This document shows positions 24,901 through 34,178 of a stretch of DNA of 64,000 nt, in pieces; within the stretch, counting starts at the first letter, position 1; each line of letters starts with the position of its first letter. The notes beneath the pieces are model-generated. The model was not told where the DNA came from and made no database searches. It saw nothing but the letters and a program-made list of their open reading frames with translations. This DNA is from Sandaracinus amylolyticus (GTDB taxonomy: Bacteria; Myxococcota_A; Polyangia; Polyangiales; Sandaracinaceae): positions 7,254,001 to 7,318,000 of the forward strand of contig NZ_CP070225.1 of assembly GCF_021631985.1 (NCBI RefSeq), written 5' to 3'. The translations under genes and the position numbers were made by a program.

Positions 24901-27900
24901 CGCGCCCACTCGGCGCCTGCCGGAATCTCGGTCGCATTGCACGAGCTGGTGCCCGTCGGCTGGATGCTGCAGACCTCGGAGCCGAGATCGGCGATCTGGA
25001 CCGAGTACTCGCCGGCGGAGTCACCACCGATGACGCCGCCAGCCGTGAAGTGGTCGATGCGGTACTCGCCGGCGCCCGAGCAGAACACCGACGGGCTCGA
25101 GCTCCCCAGGTGATCCCACGAAATCGTGTCCGCGTTCGCTCGGAACGTATGGGCGCCAGTCGCCGGATAGTACGGGAACACCGACTGCCCCGGTCCCAAA
25201 CCCGCGTACGTGCGCGCGGCGAGAACCGCACGTGCCAGCAGATCATTGACCTGCGCGCGATAACGTCGGGCGGTGCCCGCCGAGCCCGAGCTCGTCGTGT
25301 GCGCGTTCTCGAAGCAGAAGAGCGTACGACTGTCGGTCAGTCCCGTCGGGTACGGGGTCGAGGTGCTCGCGCACACGGCGCCCGTCGGGCGCGGACCCAT
25401 GGGCCACGTTCCAGGTGTGGTCGACGTCGGCGGGCCCGTGACGGAGCCGGTGTGGAAGACGCGCGATCCCGCGAAACGCACCGCACTGTAGTCGCCGGGC
25501 TGCGCCTCCCACGTCAGCTGTCGAGCGATCGACGAGAACCCGTCGTACGTGAGCAGGGCGCTCGAGTACAGCTCCGTTCGCTGCGCGGGTGTGGCGGTTC
25601 CGGCGCGCACGGCCGTGAGCGCGGCACACGGAAGGTCGAGCGGATCGGGAGGAGCCGGCTCGGGATCCGAGGGCATCTGGAAGAGACCGACGCGCTCCGT
25701 CACCGCGGTCGCGGTCACGCCCGGGGTGGGCCCGCTGCATGCGCCCGTGCTGGTCGCGGCAAAGGGACAGGGCATGTCCGGCGTAGCGTTCTCGCAGATT
25801 CGTGGACTGCTCGCGTCCTGGTCCCAGATGCAGAGCGACTGATCGCCGAGCGTCGCCCACGGGACGATGTCCGCGCCGATGCACGATGCGACGCGTCGCA
25901 GATCCTCGTCGGAGACTGCATTCGCCGCGGCGAACAGCACGGGGTCGAGGACGCATTGCGTGCCGTCGCGCACGTACGGAGACACACAGTTCGTCGTGTT
26001 GAGCGTGTGGGCGACCGGCGCGATCCGGTCGCTCACCGAAGTCAGATTGATCGTGACGCCACAGAGTCTCGACAGCTCGTCTGCTGCGGCCTCGGCGCGC
26101 AGGTCCATTTCGAGCCCGGACCGCAGGAGCTCCTCGCCGAGCACGTCGGCCTCGTCGGCGGAGCGACGCGCGAGCTCGAGGTAGTGACGCCAGCTCGATT
26201 CGATACCGTTTCCGTCGTCGGTGAGCTCGTTCTCGAGCGGAAGGCGGAAGTCGGAGGGAATGCCCGCGCAGGACTCCGCGGAACGCGTGGGATCGGTCGG
26301 GCTCGGCTGGATGAGCGCTGCCGCGCGACGATCGAGCTCCGGCGCGATGACTGCGTTCTGACAGTACGGGAACAACGGAGAGGGCGCGTAGGTCGGACGG
26401 CGCAGGACCCAGCCTGTCAGCTCTTCGAATTGGCCGGGCAGCGGGTCTCCCGTGAGGTTCGCGCGTCGACGCACCACGAACAGCGTCATCGTGCTCGGGC
26501 TCGGGCGAGTGGCGATCGTATCGTCGACGTCGAGGAACCCCGCTCGATAGAATTCGGAGGTCGCGCCCCACGAGGAGTTCGTCCAACCGGTTCCCGTCGG
26601 AGCGCGGGTGCGCTCGGTGAGCATCGCCGGCGTACACGGCGTCCCTTCGAGCGTCCCGCGAACGGCGCACTCGAGGCCGTCGCGACCCACGACGACCGAG
26701 AGCTCCGCGGGATTGACCGCAGCACCGACGTCGATGATCAGGTCCTGGACGCCAGATGCCCTGTTGTACACACACGCTCGAGCGCGGCCGAGATACGACG
26801 CAGCGTCGTATCGCGGAGGAGCGTTGCCAGACGCCGGGGCATAGTGAAAGTCGGCGAGCGTGTCCGCGAGAACGTTGTTGGCCGCGGCCAGTGTCCCGGT
26901 GCACGACGACGGACAGATCGCCGCCATGATCTCGGGGACTCGCCGATAGACCTGATCGTAGAGCGACGCGAGCGTGGGATGGCCGATCACCCGCGGCATC
27001 GCCCCGGAGGAAATCCCCATCTCGGCGCCCCAGGAGTCGCCTGAGACCACCTGGTTCTGACCGACCCAGCGATTGTTGCCGGTCGTCGCGCGCCACTCCC
27101 AAGGCGGCGGGCTCTCCCAGGTATATGTGCCGCCGAACGGCTGTGGCGAAGGCGTCGTGTCGTGACGGAGCACAGCCGCCCAATACGAAGGCAGTAGCTG
27201 CTGGGGAGCATTGCGGGTCGCCGCGTACAACACGATGCTGCGAGTGGCCGTCGTCTGCCCGGGCTCGGGCAGCGGCTCGACCGGGAGAATCGCCGCCGGA
27301 GACCGGTCGAAGGCACGGATTTCCTCGCGCATGTACTCGCGCGCCTCGCTGAACGCATCGCGAGCAACGCCGAGCTGCTCGTAGAAGCCATCGGCGGTCG
27401 CGGTCCGGAGTGCCGCACGATCCTGCATGTACCCGAGCCGGTACCGCAGCGAGTTCTCGGCCGTGACGGTGCCACCGCCAGTCACGAGGTAGTCGAGTCG
27501 CGTGTTCGAGCTCGTGTCGGCGACGAGCCGCGGATCGAGCGCAGCGGCGCGCAGGAGCTCGAGCGCGCGCATGCCTTCGCCCGACAGCGGAGGACGAGTG
27601 AAGAAGCCCTCGGTCGCGACGCCCGTGATCGCCGGCAGGCCTTGCTCGCCGCCGACCAGAGCGTGCGCCGCGGAGCTCCGCGACGCGTACGGCGCAAGCA
27701 GTGCTTGCGCCGCATCTGCGCGATCGGCGCGTCGCGAGTACGCCGCATCCGACACCGCTGCGCCCTGCTCGCCCATGTACGCCGCGGCGTCGCGGCCGAT
27801 CTCGAAGGACTCGCGGAGGAAATGCGCGAGCTCCTCGCCGAGGGTCACGTCGTTCAGCGGTCCGAGCGTGCTCGAATCGTCGTCGTCGGCGTTCTTCACG

Positions 27901-28448
27901 AGCTCGGTCGTCGGACAGACCGAGGCCTCGAAGGCCTGACTCGCGAGACGGCTCGCCGTGTACGCGTACTCGAGCGCGTAGGTCGCGATCTGTGCGTTCG
28001 ACTCGGCGTCCTGCGGCGGAATGAGGAGCACGCCGGGGCTCGCGTTGGACGCTCCGGCGATCGCAACTGCACGCGTACCTGGGTACTCGACGATCGCGAG
28101 CATCGTGTTCGCTGCACACACGAAGTCTTCGACCGACGCGACTGCGTCACCACAGGTTCCCGCGCGGCGCCCCGCTCCGACGTTCGTCACGCACCCGTAC
28201 CGGATCGATTCTGCGAGATCTTCCGCGGTGCAGCCGAAGTCGACGTGGCAACGGACCGCAGCTGGTTGGTTGACCCCGCGATACCCGCCCGGCCCCTGGC
28301 GAACTGTGATCGGAAGACGTGAGTTGATGTCGTCGAACACCGAGCCATCGTCCGCAACGTCGAGGCTCAACGAGTCCTCTGACGTACAGCCGACGACGAC
28401 GGCAATCAATACGAGCGCCTTGCCTAGGCTTCCTCTCAGCGTTCTCAT
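21915..28448 (-). CDS. Giant 2177-residue lipoprotein, unrecognised; central helical region and C-terminal beta domains
   Basis: A signal peptide with lipobox VVVGC (Cys21) marks export and lipidation. Residues 50-450 are helix-rich with many Cys. A middle portion (about 450-1350) mixes beta and loop segments. Residues about 1380-1680 are long Ala/Arg/Gln-rich helices (QVQRLREQDIEDRIVQEFSQ, YRRAHQRAVRAAYIARLALE), broken by a small Gly/Ala-rich turn (VGAAGAAAGATA). Residues about 1780-2000 look like a jelly-roll carbohydrate-binding-type domain (IMLPAGRHRLSWYARTG). The protein ends in VQLVLTYRYWQHQR. Its ATG overlaps the stop of the metalloprotease gene. The helical block, the beta C-terminus and the company of a TcB/TcC-like RHS gene recall TcA pore subunits, but TcA proteins are not lipoproteins and I see no diagnostic motif. 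Function unknown. Confidence 0.75.
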   Translation of the reverse strand: MRTLRGSLGKALVLIAVVVGCTSEDSLSLDVADDGSVFDDINSRLPITVRQGPGGYRGVNQPAAVRCHVDFGCTAEDLAESIRYGCVTNVGAGRRAGTCGDAVASVEDFVCAANTMLAIVEYPGTRAVAIAGASNASPGVLLIPPQDAESNAQIATYALEYAYTASRLASQAFEASVCPTTELVKNADDDDSSTLGPLNDVTLGEELAHFLRESFEIGRDAAAYMGEQGAAVSDAAYSRRADRADAAQALLAPYASRSSAAHALVGGEQGLPAITGVATEGFFTRPPLSGEGMRALELLRAAALDPRLVADTSSNTRLDYLVTGGGTVTAENSLRYRLGYMQDRAALRTATADGFYEQLGVARDAFSEAREYMREEIRAFDRSPAAILPVEPLPEPGQTTATRSIVLYAATRNAPQQLLPSYWAAVLRHDTTPSPQPFGGTYTWESPPPWEWRATTGNNRWVGQNQVVSGDSWGAEMGISSGAMPRVIGHPTLASLYDQVYRRVPEIMAAICPSSCTGTLAAANNVLADTLADFHYAPASGNAPPRYDAASYLGRARACVYNRASGVQDLIIDVGAAVNPAELSVVVGRDGLECAVRGTLEGTPCTPAMLTERTRAPTGTGWTNSSWGATSEFYRAGFLDVDDTIATRPSPSTMTLFVVRRRANLTGDPLPGQFEELTGWVLRRPTYAPSPLFPYCQNAVIAPELDRRAAALIQPSPTDPTRSAESCAGIPSDFRLPLENELTDDGNGIESSWRHYLELARRSADEADVLGEELLRSGLEMDLRAEAAADELSRLCGVTINLTSVSDRIAPVAHTLNTTNCVSPYVRDGTQCVLDPVLFAAANAVSDEDLRRVASCIGADIVPWATLGDQSLCIWDQDASSPRICENATPDMPCPFAATSTGACSGPTPGVTATAVTERVGLFQMPSDPEPAPPDPLDLPCAALTAVRAGTATPAQRTELYSSALLTYDGFSSIARQLTWEAQPGDYSAVRFAGSRVFHTGSVTGPPTSTTPGTWPMGPRPTGAVCASTSTPYPTGLTDSRTLFCFENAHTTSSGSAGTARRYRAQVNDLLARAVLAARTYAGLGPGQSVFPYYPATGAHTFRANADTISWDHLGSSSPSVFCSGAGEYRIDHFTAGGVIGGDSAGEYSVQIADLGSEVCSIQPTGTSSCNATEIPAGAEWARCSYESSSPTCSIFDDAQDCDDPTPPALGNATWDRNAPLLLRMADDGLGRTDSAMIADRLWRDYLPDVVRRFSSQTAAERAAYMNALELRDGTTVQVGQLTNYFRSWDDEGLGRCRREEYEDCIGDRPARRLLEDGNLAFIAPDGLTQVDFLNGLELACYAARQQIPVDPLQGPNCVDPGPVNNISDSYRLAAYFECRANAVSTAGANTIVRNLPRRVIEALRQDGPGLYGTGSGEFDAQVSEIRSALVELSNTRYAIAADLRAFASRLRGLRAAVATSERARQIEQLLSFGRSLDRMTSCLVATTQSAQMDPVGAAGAAAGATATCQNSIAQIILDEQVQRLREQDIEDRIVQEFSQFNIEATQYQRSFSERAVAIRTSFERIDAALSRLHGAQAQARRALARALLLDSNGSDEHSAVNTVMRARQSTLLARYRRAHQRAVRAAYIARLALEQRLGMQLSEMEDDIFSDEPPREWVDTICTLPSIDYDTIRAGGGADGDAGVPTSTNSDAPDDYSGAYVGDYVRRLEQVFESYSFVHPFREGTDTAVVSLRDDIFRVRAPCDVETPNLLYNGSRLDVLESGERPGWRIEGCPAGAPGSGIVQRACVTVQEIPTDTTTLLPTGGFATADFGRAVPYRVSIGETADATTATSALTQRIMLPAGRHRLSWYARTGPTGGIPADYAFEAITAAGASLGPASASQVFREDVPNVTPAAQWRRYWYFIDLRVDTEVVIRLEHGGPAPITLRDVDVAGVMLEDVTRQVVGNPSSGGIGQNAPPSPFFDTGDSGYRTVRACRDDRGIHFRREAWERTCARTCADGTDGRCPPESEEIRCYWQTSFDASADRLQRMLREGDAGFAAGNYNYRIDAIAVNLVGTGLRDCEGRGTAGCFGSGNLSFSMLHVGPYPVRNALGATYDAPLFPGRLESARALAAERYITNPISSTDLALIQPYTRVELQGRPLAGTLVLRIWEDPSFRFERLEDVQLVLTYRYWQHQR

Positions 28449-29767
28449 CGATGGCTCCTATCGAGGTCCCGTCGTACCGAGCGGCGGTTGGGTCGGAGGT
28501 CGTGATCGTCGCGATTCGTGCGGGTCGCGCGGAGCGCGCGAGCTCGAACGACCAACACCAGAGCGAGCATCGCGAGCATTGGGATCACCCAACCTGCTCG
28601 CGCTCTCGGAGCGCCGACTGCACACGTCTGGGCCGGCGCGCGGGGCGCGCACACACGACGCCCTGCGACGAGAGCGCAGCGCTCGCTGGGCGCACAGTTG
28701 TCGTCGGTCGCGCAATCGACGGTGCAGTAGCCGGCCTGCGATTCCGACGAAACGCATCGCCCCGACTCGCACTCTTCGCCGACGGCGCATGGCGCGCCGG
28801 TGCTCCCGGGCTCCACGCATCCGCCTCGTGCTGCACCGCCGATCGCGCAGGTCCCCGTCTCGCACGGAGTGCCCACGTCACAGCGATCGACCGCGCAGAC
28901 ACCGCCGTCACAGGCGCTCGAACAGCCGCCGTCGGCGCAGCTCGCGAGCACGCACCGGCCATCGACGCACTCGTGGTCCGGAGCGCACGCAGGGCTGCAT
29001 GCTGCGCTCGACGCGTAGAGCGCGCAGAGCCCGGCGACGTCGTCGGCCCCGAGCGTGCGCGCGCTCTCGCCTTCGTAGGTCGGGTAGACCGCGCTCTCCG
29101 CGTAGGCTTCGGAGCCAGCGCAGTCGGGGGCTCCCGAGGTCCCGCCGTGCTCGCATGGGTGCAGCAGCCCGAGCAGGTGGCCGATCTCGTGGGTGAGCAC
29201 GGCCTGGACGTCCAGGACCTCGGCGCTCGCAGAGCCGAATGCGAACTCGTAGTCCGCGAGGTTCAGATAGATGTCGGCTTCGACGATGGTCGCCACACCG
29301 TCGGATGATCGACTCAGGCGAACATCGGTCGTGGCGCCGCGGCCCGCGGGAAACCCGCGTTCGACCCAACCGGACGAGACGACACCTATCGTGTTGCGAC
29401 CGTCGCCAGCTCTGGCAGGCATCTCGGCGACCCCGCCGAGCTCGGCGTCGATCGGCATGCACTCCGCCGATTCCCACGTCGCGAATGCAGAGACGGCCGC
29501 CCGCTGCAGCGTGTAGGCATCGAGGCGACCGTCGAGCTCCGCGGTCGACAGCTCCCACGCAATCTCGCGCCGCGCCCAGCGTGCTGGGTACGCGACGGTC
29601 GAGTCGTGCTCGTAGGTCCGATACGCCCGCGCTGCGCCTGGCCACGACAATCCGACGAGTGCTGTCGAGACTGCTACGGCCACAAGCGCACAAACAAGCT
29701 CAACGCGCTGGCCGGATGGTAGGCCTGGACTTGGTCGGGCAACCCTTGGGAGACGACGTATGCGCAC
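28445..29767 (-). CDS. Secreted matrixin-like zinc metalloprotease with Cys-rich region and C-terminal anchor
   Basis: A 440-residue protein (GTG start). A long signal peptide ends near residue 48 (PGAARA). The catalytic domain has the metzincin zinc site VLTHEIGHLLGLLHP (HExxHxxGxxH) around residue 193, and a downstream YPTYEGESARTLGADDVAGLCALY segment like the matrixin Met-turn, but with Val in place of the usual Met. Cys-rich repeats (CAPDHECVDGRCV, GAPCAVGEECESGRCV, CTVDCATDDNCAPSERC) fill 255-390. A single hydrophobic span (WVIPMLAMLALVLVV) followed by Arg-rich residues ends the protein, resembling MYXO-CTERM sorting signals. It is the first gene of the 19.5-kb export operon and its stop overlaps the next start (ATGA). 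It may process other products of the operon. Confidence 0.88.
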   Translation of the reverse strand: MRIRRLPRVARPSPGLPSGQRVELVCALVAVAVSTALVGLSWPGAARAYRTYEHDSTVAYPARWARREIAWELSTAELDGRLDAYTLQRAAVSAFATWESAECMPIDAELGGVAEMPARAGDGRNTIGVVSSGWVERGFPAGRGATTDVRLSRSSDGVATIVEADIYLNLADYEFAFGSASAEVLDVQAVLTHEIGHLLGLLHPCEHGGTSGAPDCAGSEAYAESAVYPTYEGESARTLGADDVAGLCALYASSAACSPACAPDHECVDGRCVLASCADGGCSSACDGGVCAVDRCDVGTPCETGTCAIGGAARGGCVEPGSTGAPCAVGEECESGRCVSSESQAGYCTVDCATDDNCAPSERCALVAGRRVCAPRAPAQTCAVGAPRARAGWVIPMLAMLALVLVVRARALRATRTNRDDHDLRPNRRSVRRDLDRSHR

Positions 29768-29884
29768 GTTCGCCAGTTAGCCTGGAACAAACCTCCCAGT
29801 CAACGGGAGCACTTCCGTCGTTCGTGATCGGACGTGGAAGTTTTCCGCGAAACTGTTCGAGCGCGAGATTCGCTCTAGAATTGC

Positions 29885-31489
29885 TCACAACAGCGCGTTC
29901 GCCGGCCTCGCCGGCTCCGCCGGGCGCGCGGTCGCGAGCCTCAGCGCGATCACCACCGCTCCCACCACGAGCACTTCTGCGATCGCGCGCTCGATCTCGC
30001 GCGGGACTTCCATCTCCATCCATCCCAGCGCGCCGATGATCGCAATTGCCGCGATCACGAGCGTGGCAATCGCGAGACCGATCCACGACAGGCGCGCTCC
30101 GCGATCTCGCGCTCTGCGCAACATCGATGCTGCGAGCGTGGCAGTCGCCGCGTATCCGACGCTCCCGATCCATGCCAGTCCCGGGCGCACGTCGCCGATC
30201 GCGCTATGCGCAGCTTCGCCACCCGCGAGCGCGATCATCGCGCACGCCGCGAGCGCGGCGAGGAACACGTCGTCGAGCACACGACGGCGATCGCGATCTC
30301 CCTCGAGCACCGGACCACACGCCGCCGCCAGCGCGACGAGCACGATCGCGAGCGGGCCCGTCGGGCTCCGGAGCGCGAGCCAGTCCCACGGCCACGGGCC
30401 CTGCGCCGCTTCGATCGCGGCAGGATCGGTGGTGCCGATCGCGAGCGTCGCGACGCCGAGCGCGACGACGATCGCGATCGCGCCGCACATCGCGCGCATC
30501 GCGGCGACGATCCGCTCACGCGGCCCCGACGCGCCGAGCACCAGCGACGCGCCGCGCCCGGCGACGATCGCGAGCAGCGCCGCATCGAGCCCGAGCGAAG
30601 GCAGCGCATCGAACGCCGCGCGCAGACCGAGCGCGATGCCGGTCGCGATTGCGACGCTCACCCACGGCATGCGCCGCGACGTCGGTGCGAGACGATCGAT
30701 CCACGTCGCGCCGGGACCGAGCAGCACCATCGCGAAGAGCGCGATCAGCGCGGCGAGCTGCGACCACCGGATCGCCTCGCGCGGCACGCGCTCTTCCCAT
30801 CCTTCGAGCGACACACGCACCGGGAACGGCGCGGCCTCGCCCTCGCGCGCGACCCGCAGATCCATCGCGCCGAGACCGGGCGCCGGCACGAGCTCTTCCG
30901 GCGCGAGCAGGTTCAGGCCGTCGATCGAGAGCAAGCGATCACCCTCGGCGAGACCGGCGTCGTCGGCGCGGCTCCCTCGCGCCACCCGCGCGACGACGAG
31001 CCCGATCGCATCGTCCTCGCGCGGTGCGAGCTCGAGCCCGAGGCGCGCGAGCACGCTCGCATCCGCGTCGTCGCCGACCTCGCGCGGAACGAGATCGATC
31101 ACCGCGTCCTCGAGCGTGCCGATCACGGTCCCGCGATCGAGCGCGCCCGCACCGAACGCGACGCGGATCGCACCGCGGAACGTGCCGCGCCCTCCGAGGC
31201 GCCGCAGCGACGACGCGGGCATCGGCAGCTCGACGCGATCGCTCGAGATCGCCTCGCCGTCGAGCGCGAGGTCGACCGCGCGCGCCGGATGTCCCGGTCG
31301 ATGCAGCACGCCGCGGAACGTCACGCGCGCATCGCGTCCCGCGGGGAACCCGCTGCCGCGCAGCACGAGCCGATGCCCCGGCTGCACACGATCGGGCGAC
31401 ACGCTGCCCACGTGGAGCAGCTCGGCCTCGATCGGTCGCGAGCACGCGAGCACGAAGAGCGCGACGATCGCGAGGCCGAGAGCGCGCAT
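29885..31489 (-). CDS. Membrane protein with lipobox, IPT-like and PDZ domains and a polytopic C-terminus
   Basis: A 534-residue protein. I start at the ATG giving MRALGLAIVALFVLAC (possible lipidated Cys16) rather than 45 bases upstream. Residues 20-110 form an IPT/TIG-like beta domain (VGSVSPDRVQPGHRLVLRG). A PDZ domain lies at about 170-235 (IGLVVARVARGSRADDAGLA, then EGDRLLSIDGLN). The rest has seven or eight hydrophobic spans from WSQLAALIALFAMVLLGPG to VLVVGAVVIALRLA. This combination of an extracytoplasmic PDZ with a polytopic C-terminus is unusual. I do not assign a function. It is the last chromosomal gene before the tRNA and the integrated element. Confidence 0.75.
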   Translation of the reverse strand: MRALGLAIVALFVLACSRPIEAELLHVGSVSPDRVQPGHRLVLRGSGFPAGRDARVTFRGVLHRPGHPARAVDLALDGEAISSDRVELPMPASSLRRLGGRGTFRGAIRVAFGAGALDRGTVIGTLEDAVIDLVPREVGDDADASVLARLGLELAPREDDAIGLVVARVARGSRADDAGLAEGDRLLSIDGLNLLAPEELVPAPGLGAMDLRVAREGEAAPFPVRVSLEGWEERVPREAIRWSQLAALIALFAMVLLGPGATWIDRLAPTSRRMPWVSVAIATGIALGLRAAFDALPSLGLDAALLAIVAGRGASLVLGASGPRERIVAAMRAMCGAIAIVVALGVATLAIGTTDPAAIEAAQGPWPWDWLALRSPTGPLAIVLVALAAACGPVLEGDRDRRRVLDDVFLAALAACAMIALAGGEAAHSAIGDVRPGLAWIGSVGYAATATLAASMLRRARDRGARLSWIGLAIATLVIAAIAIIGALGWMEMEVPREIERAIAEVLVVGAVVIALRLATARPAEPARPANALL

Positions 31490-31548
31490 CCGCACGGCCC
31501 GACTCTCGTCGCGTCGCCCGGAATGGGTCAACAAACCCGCGCGAGCGT

Positions 31549-31577
31549 TTGACCCCGCGGAACGACCCTGCTACATC
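31549..31577 (+). promoter_or_regulatory. Promoter of tRNA-Ala(GGC)
   Basis: A sigma-70-like pair, TTGACC (31549-31554) and TACATC (31572-31577), 17 bases apart. Transcription would start about seven bases before the mature tRNA 5' end. The -35 box is part of an inverted GGGTCAA/TTGACCC pair. Confidence 0.55.
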
Positions 31578-31590
31578 GCGCCTCCTTCCT

Positions 31591-32969
<1,379 letters not shown>

Positions 32970-32970
32970 C

Positions 32971-33345
32971 TCACCCTCGGCTGAACGGCGCGCCCGCACG
33001 GTCTCGGAGGTACGCGTCGACCTCGGAGCGACGATACCGTCGCGCGCGAGAGGACCCGTAGCGCGGCAGGCCCTGCACGCGCCGCAGGTAGTCGCGCGAG
33101 ACGCCGAGCATGCGCGCCGCCTCGTCGCCGTCGATCCAATCGACGTCCACGCGCGGCTCGTTCGCGGACCGTTCCTCGATCACTCGGCGAACCTCGTCAG
33201 CGATCACGCGGCGCAGGTCATCGACGGTGAGGGTCACGACCAGCGTCGGCGATGACGAAGCCTCCGGCACGGCCGTGACGTGATGCGGTCGCATGCTCGC
33301 ACGCACCCGCCGACGCGCGTCGAAATCATCTGCGCTCCTGCTCAT
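32971..33345 (-). CDS. Excisionase-like MerR-type helix-turn-helix protein
   Basis: A 124-residue protein. Residues 70-118 form a winged HTH of the excisionase/HTH_17 type (DGDEAARMLGVSRDYLRRV, then YRRSEVDAYLRDR), preceded by a helical segment (LTVDDLRRVIADEVRRVIEE). Its ATG overlaps the upstream stop (ATGA) and its stop is one base before the integrase ATG, so it is strictly coupled to int. It would control excision directionality or integrase expression. Confidence 0.8.
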   Translation of the reverse strand: MSRSADDFDARRRVRASMRPHHVTAVPEASSSPTLVVTLTVDDLRRVIADEVRRVIEERSANEPRVDVDWIDGDEAARMLGVSRDYLRRVQGLPRYGSSRARRYRRSEVDAYLRDRAGAPFSRG

Positions 33346-34178
33346 GCGACACTCCTGGCCCGCGTTGCGACGCCGTTCGCCGAGGTGGTTTTGTCGGGTT
33401 CCGTCTGCGCGTTCTGACCGCTCGTGTGGCTGGTCAGAGAAGAAGGAGAAGAACCCGTAGATCTCATCTCAGTGACGGCGTCGGTCGGTAGACCGTCGTC
33501 CATGCGGCCCGGCGCCGGTCGCTCTGGCTTGCGAGCCATCACGCCGCGGCGCTCGAGCATCTCCGCGCCGGCCCGCTGCGCGAGTTGCGTGCGCTGCGCG
33601 TCCTCGATGACCCGCGGGTCCACGCGAGGCATCGCGAACGTAGGCGACGACGGCTGCTGCGGCGGTGCGATGGGAGCGCGCGGCGGGGGCGGCGGCGCTG
33701 CGGGCGCCTGCATGCGCATCTGAGGATCGCTGCCGCTCGCAACCGCGGGGACGTCCATGCGCGGCGTGGGCGCTTCGGGGCGCGCCTGCATCGCCATCGC
33801 GGCACGCGCCTGCTGATGCTCGCGCAGCGTCTCCGCAGTCTGCGGCTCGCCACGAAGCACGACCGCACCGCTCTCCATGCGCTGCGCTCCGGGGAGCTGC
33901 GCATAGGGCGTCCGCGTGACTCGTGCCGGCTCCGCAGTCTCCGGCAGCATCGGAGAGATGGGCGGGCGGCCCTGCGCTTCGGCGATGACTGCATCGGCGC
34001 GCGGCGTCGGAGTCTGCGCCGGCTCGATAGCGGGCCCCTCGAGCGCCTGCATCGCGCGGAGAGCGTCGACCTGAGCCCGACGAGCCGCGTCGTCGCGTCG
34101 CTGCTGCTCGGCACGCCGACGGCGCTCCTCGTCGCTGACGCCGATCACGAACGGCTCGAGCGTCTCACCCTCATTCAT
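33342..34178 (-). CDS. Pro/Ala/Gln-rich low-complexity protein of the element
   Basis: A 278-residue protein starting in a TGATG overlap with the preceding gene. The N-terminus is a charged helix (DEERRRRAEQQRRDDAARRA). The middle is disordered and Pro/Met/Gln-rich (MQAPAAPPPPPRAPIAPPQQ). Residues about 190-215 are helical (RVIEDAQRTQLAQRAGAEML), and the end is Ser/Thr-rich. There is no transmembrane span or known domain. Low-complexity partners of phage ejection or scaffold proteins can look like this, but that is a guess. The last 90 coding bases hold a sequence repeated in the intergenic region at 36745-36834, so the 3' end may also have a cis-acting role. Confidence 0.65.
   Translation of the reverse strand: MNEGETLEPFVIGVSDEERRRRAEQQRRDDAARRAQVDALRAMQALEGPAIEPAQTPTPRADAVIAEAQGRPPISPMLPETAEPARVTRTPYAQLPGAQRMESGAVVLRGEPQTAETLREHQQARAAMAMQARPEAPTPRMDVPAVASGSDPQMRMQAPAAPPPPPRAPIAPPQQPSSPTFAMPRVDPRVIEDAQRTQLAQRAGAEMLERRGVMARKPERPAPGRMDDGLPTDAVTEMRSTGSSPSSLTSHTSGQNAQTEPDKTTSANGVATRARSVA
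33387..33477. repeat. 90-bp imperfect repeat, copy A (inside a coding region)
   Basis: Starts with two 9-mers of type GGTTYYGTC (33387-33395 and 33397-33405) and ends with CATCTCAGTGACG. The same layout, offset by one base over about 90, recurs at 36745-36834. The two ends are well conserved, including AGAAGAAGGAGAAGA-CCCG; the middle 28 bases are not. Confidence 0.6.

Noticed and set aside
29768..29884. A sigma-70-like promoter (TTGACT) before the metalloprotease operon
   Set aside because: The matching -10 is poor and sits only about 12 bases from the GTG; I could not support it beyond chance.
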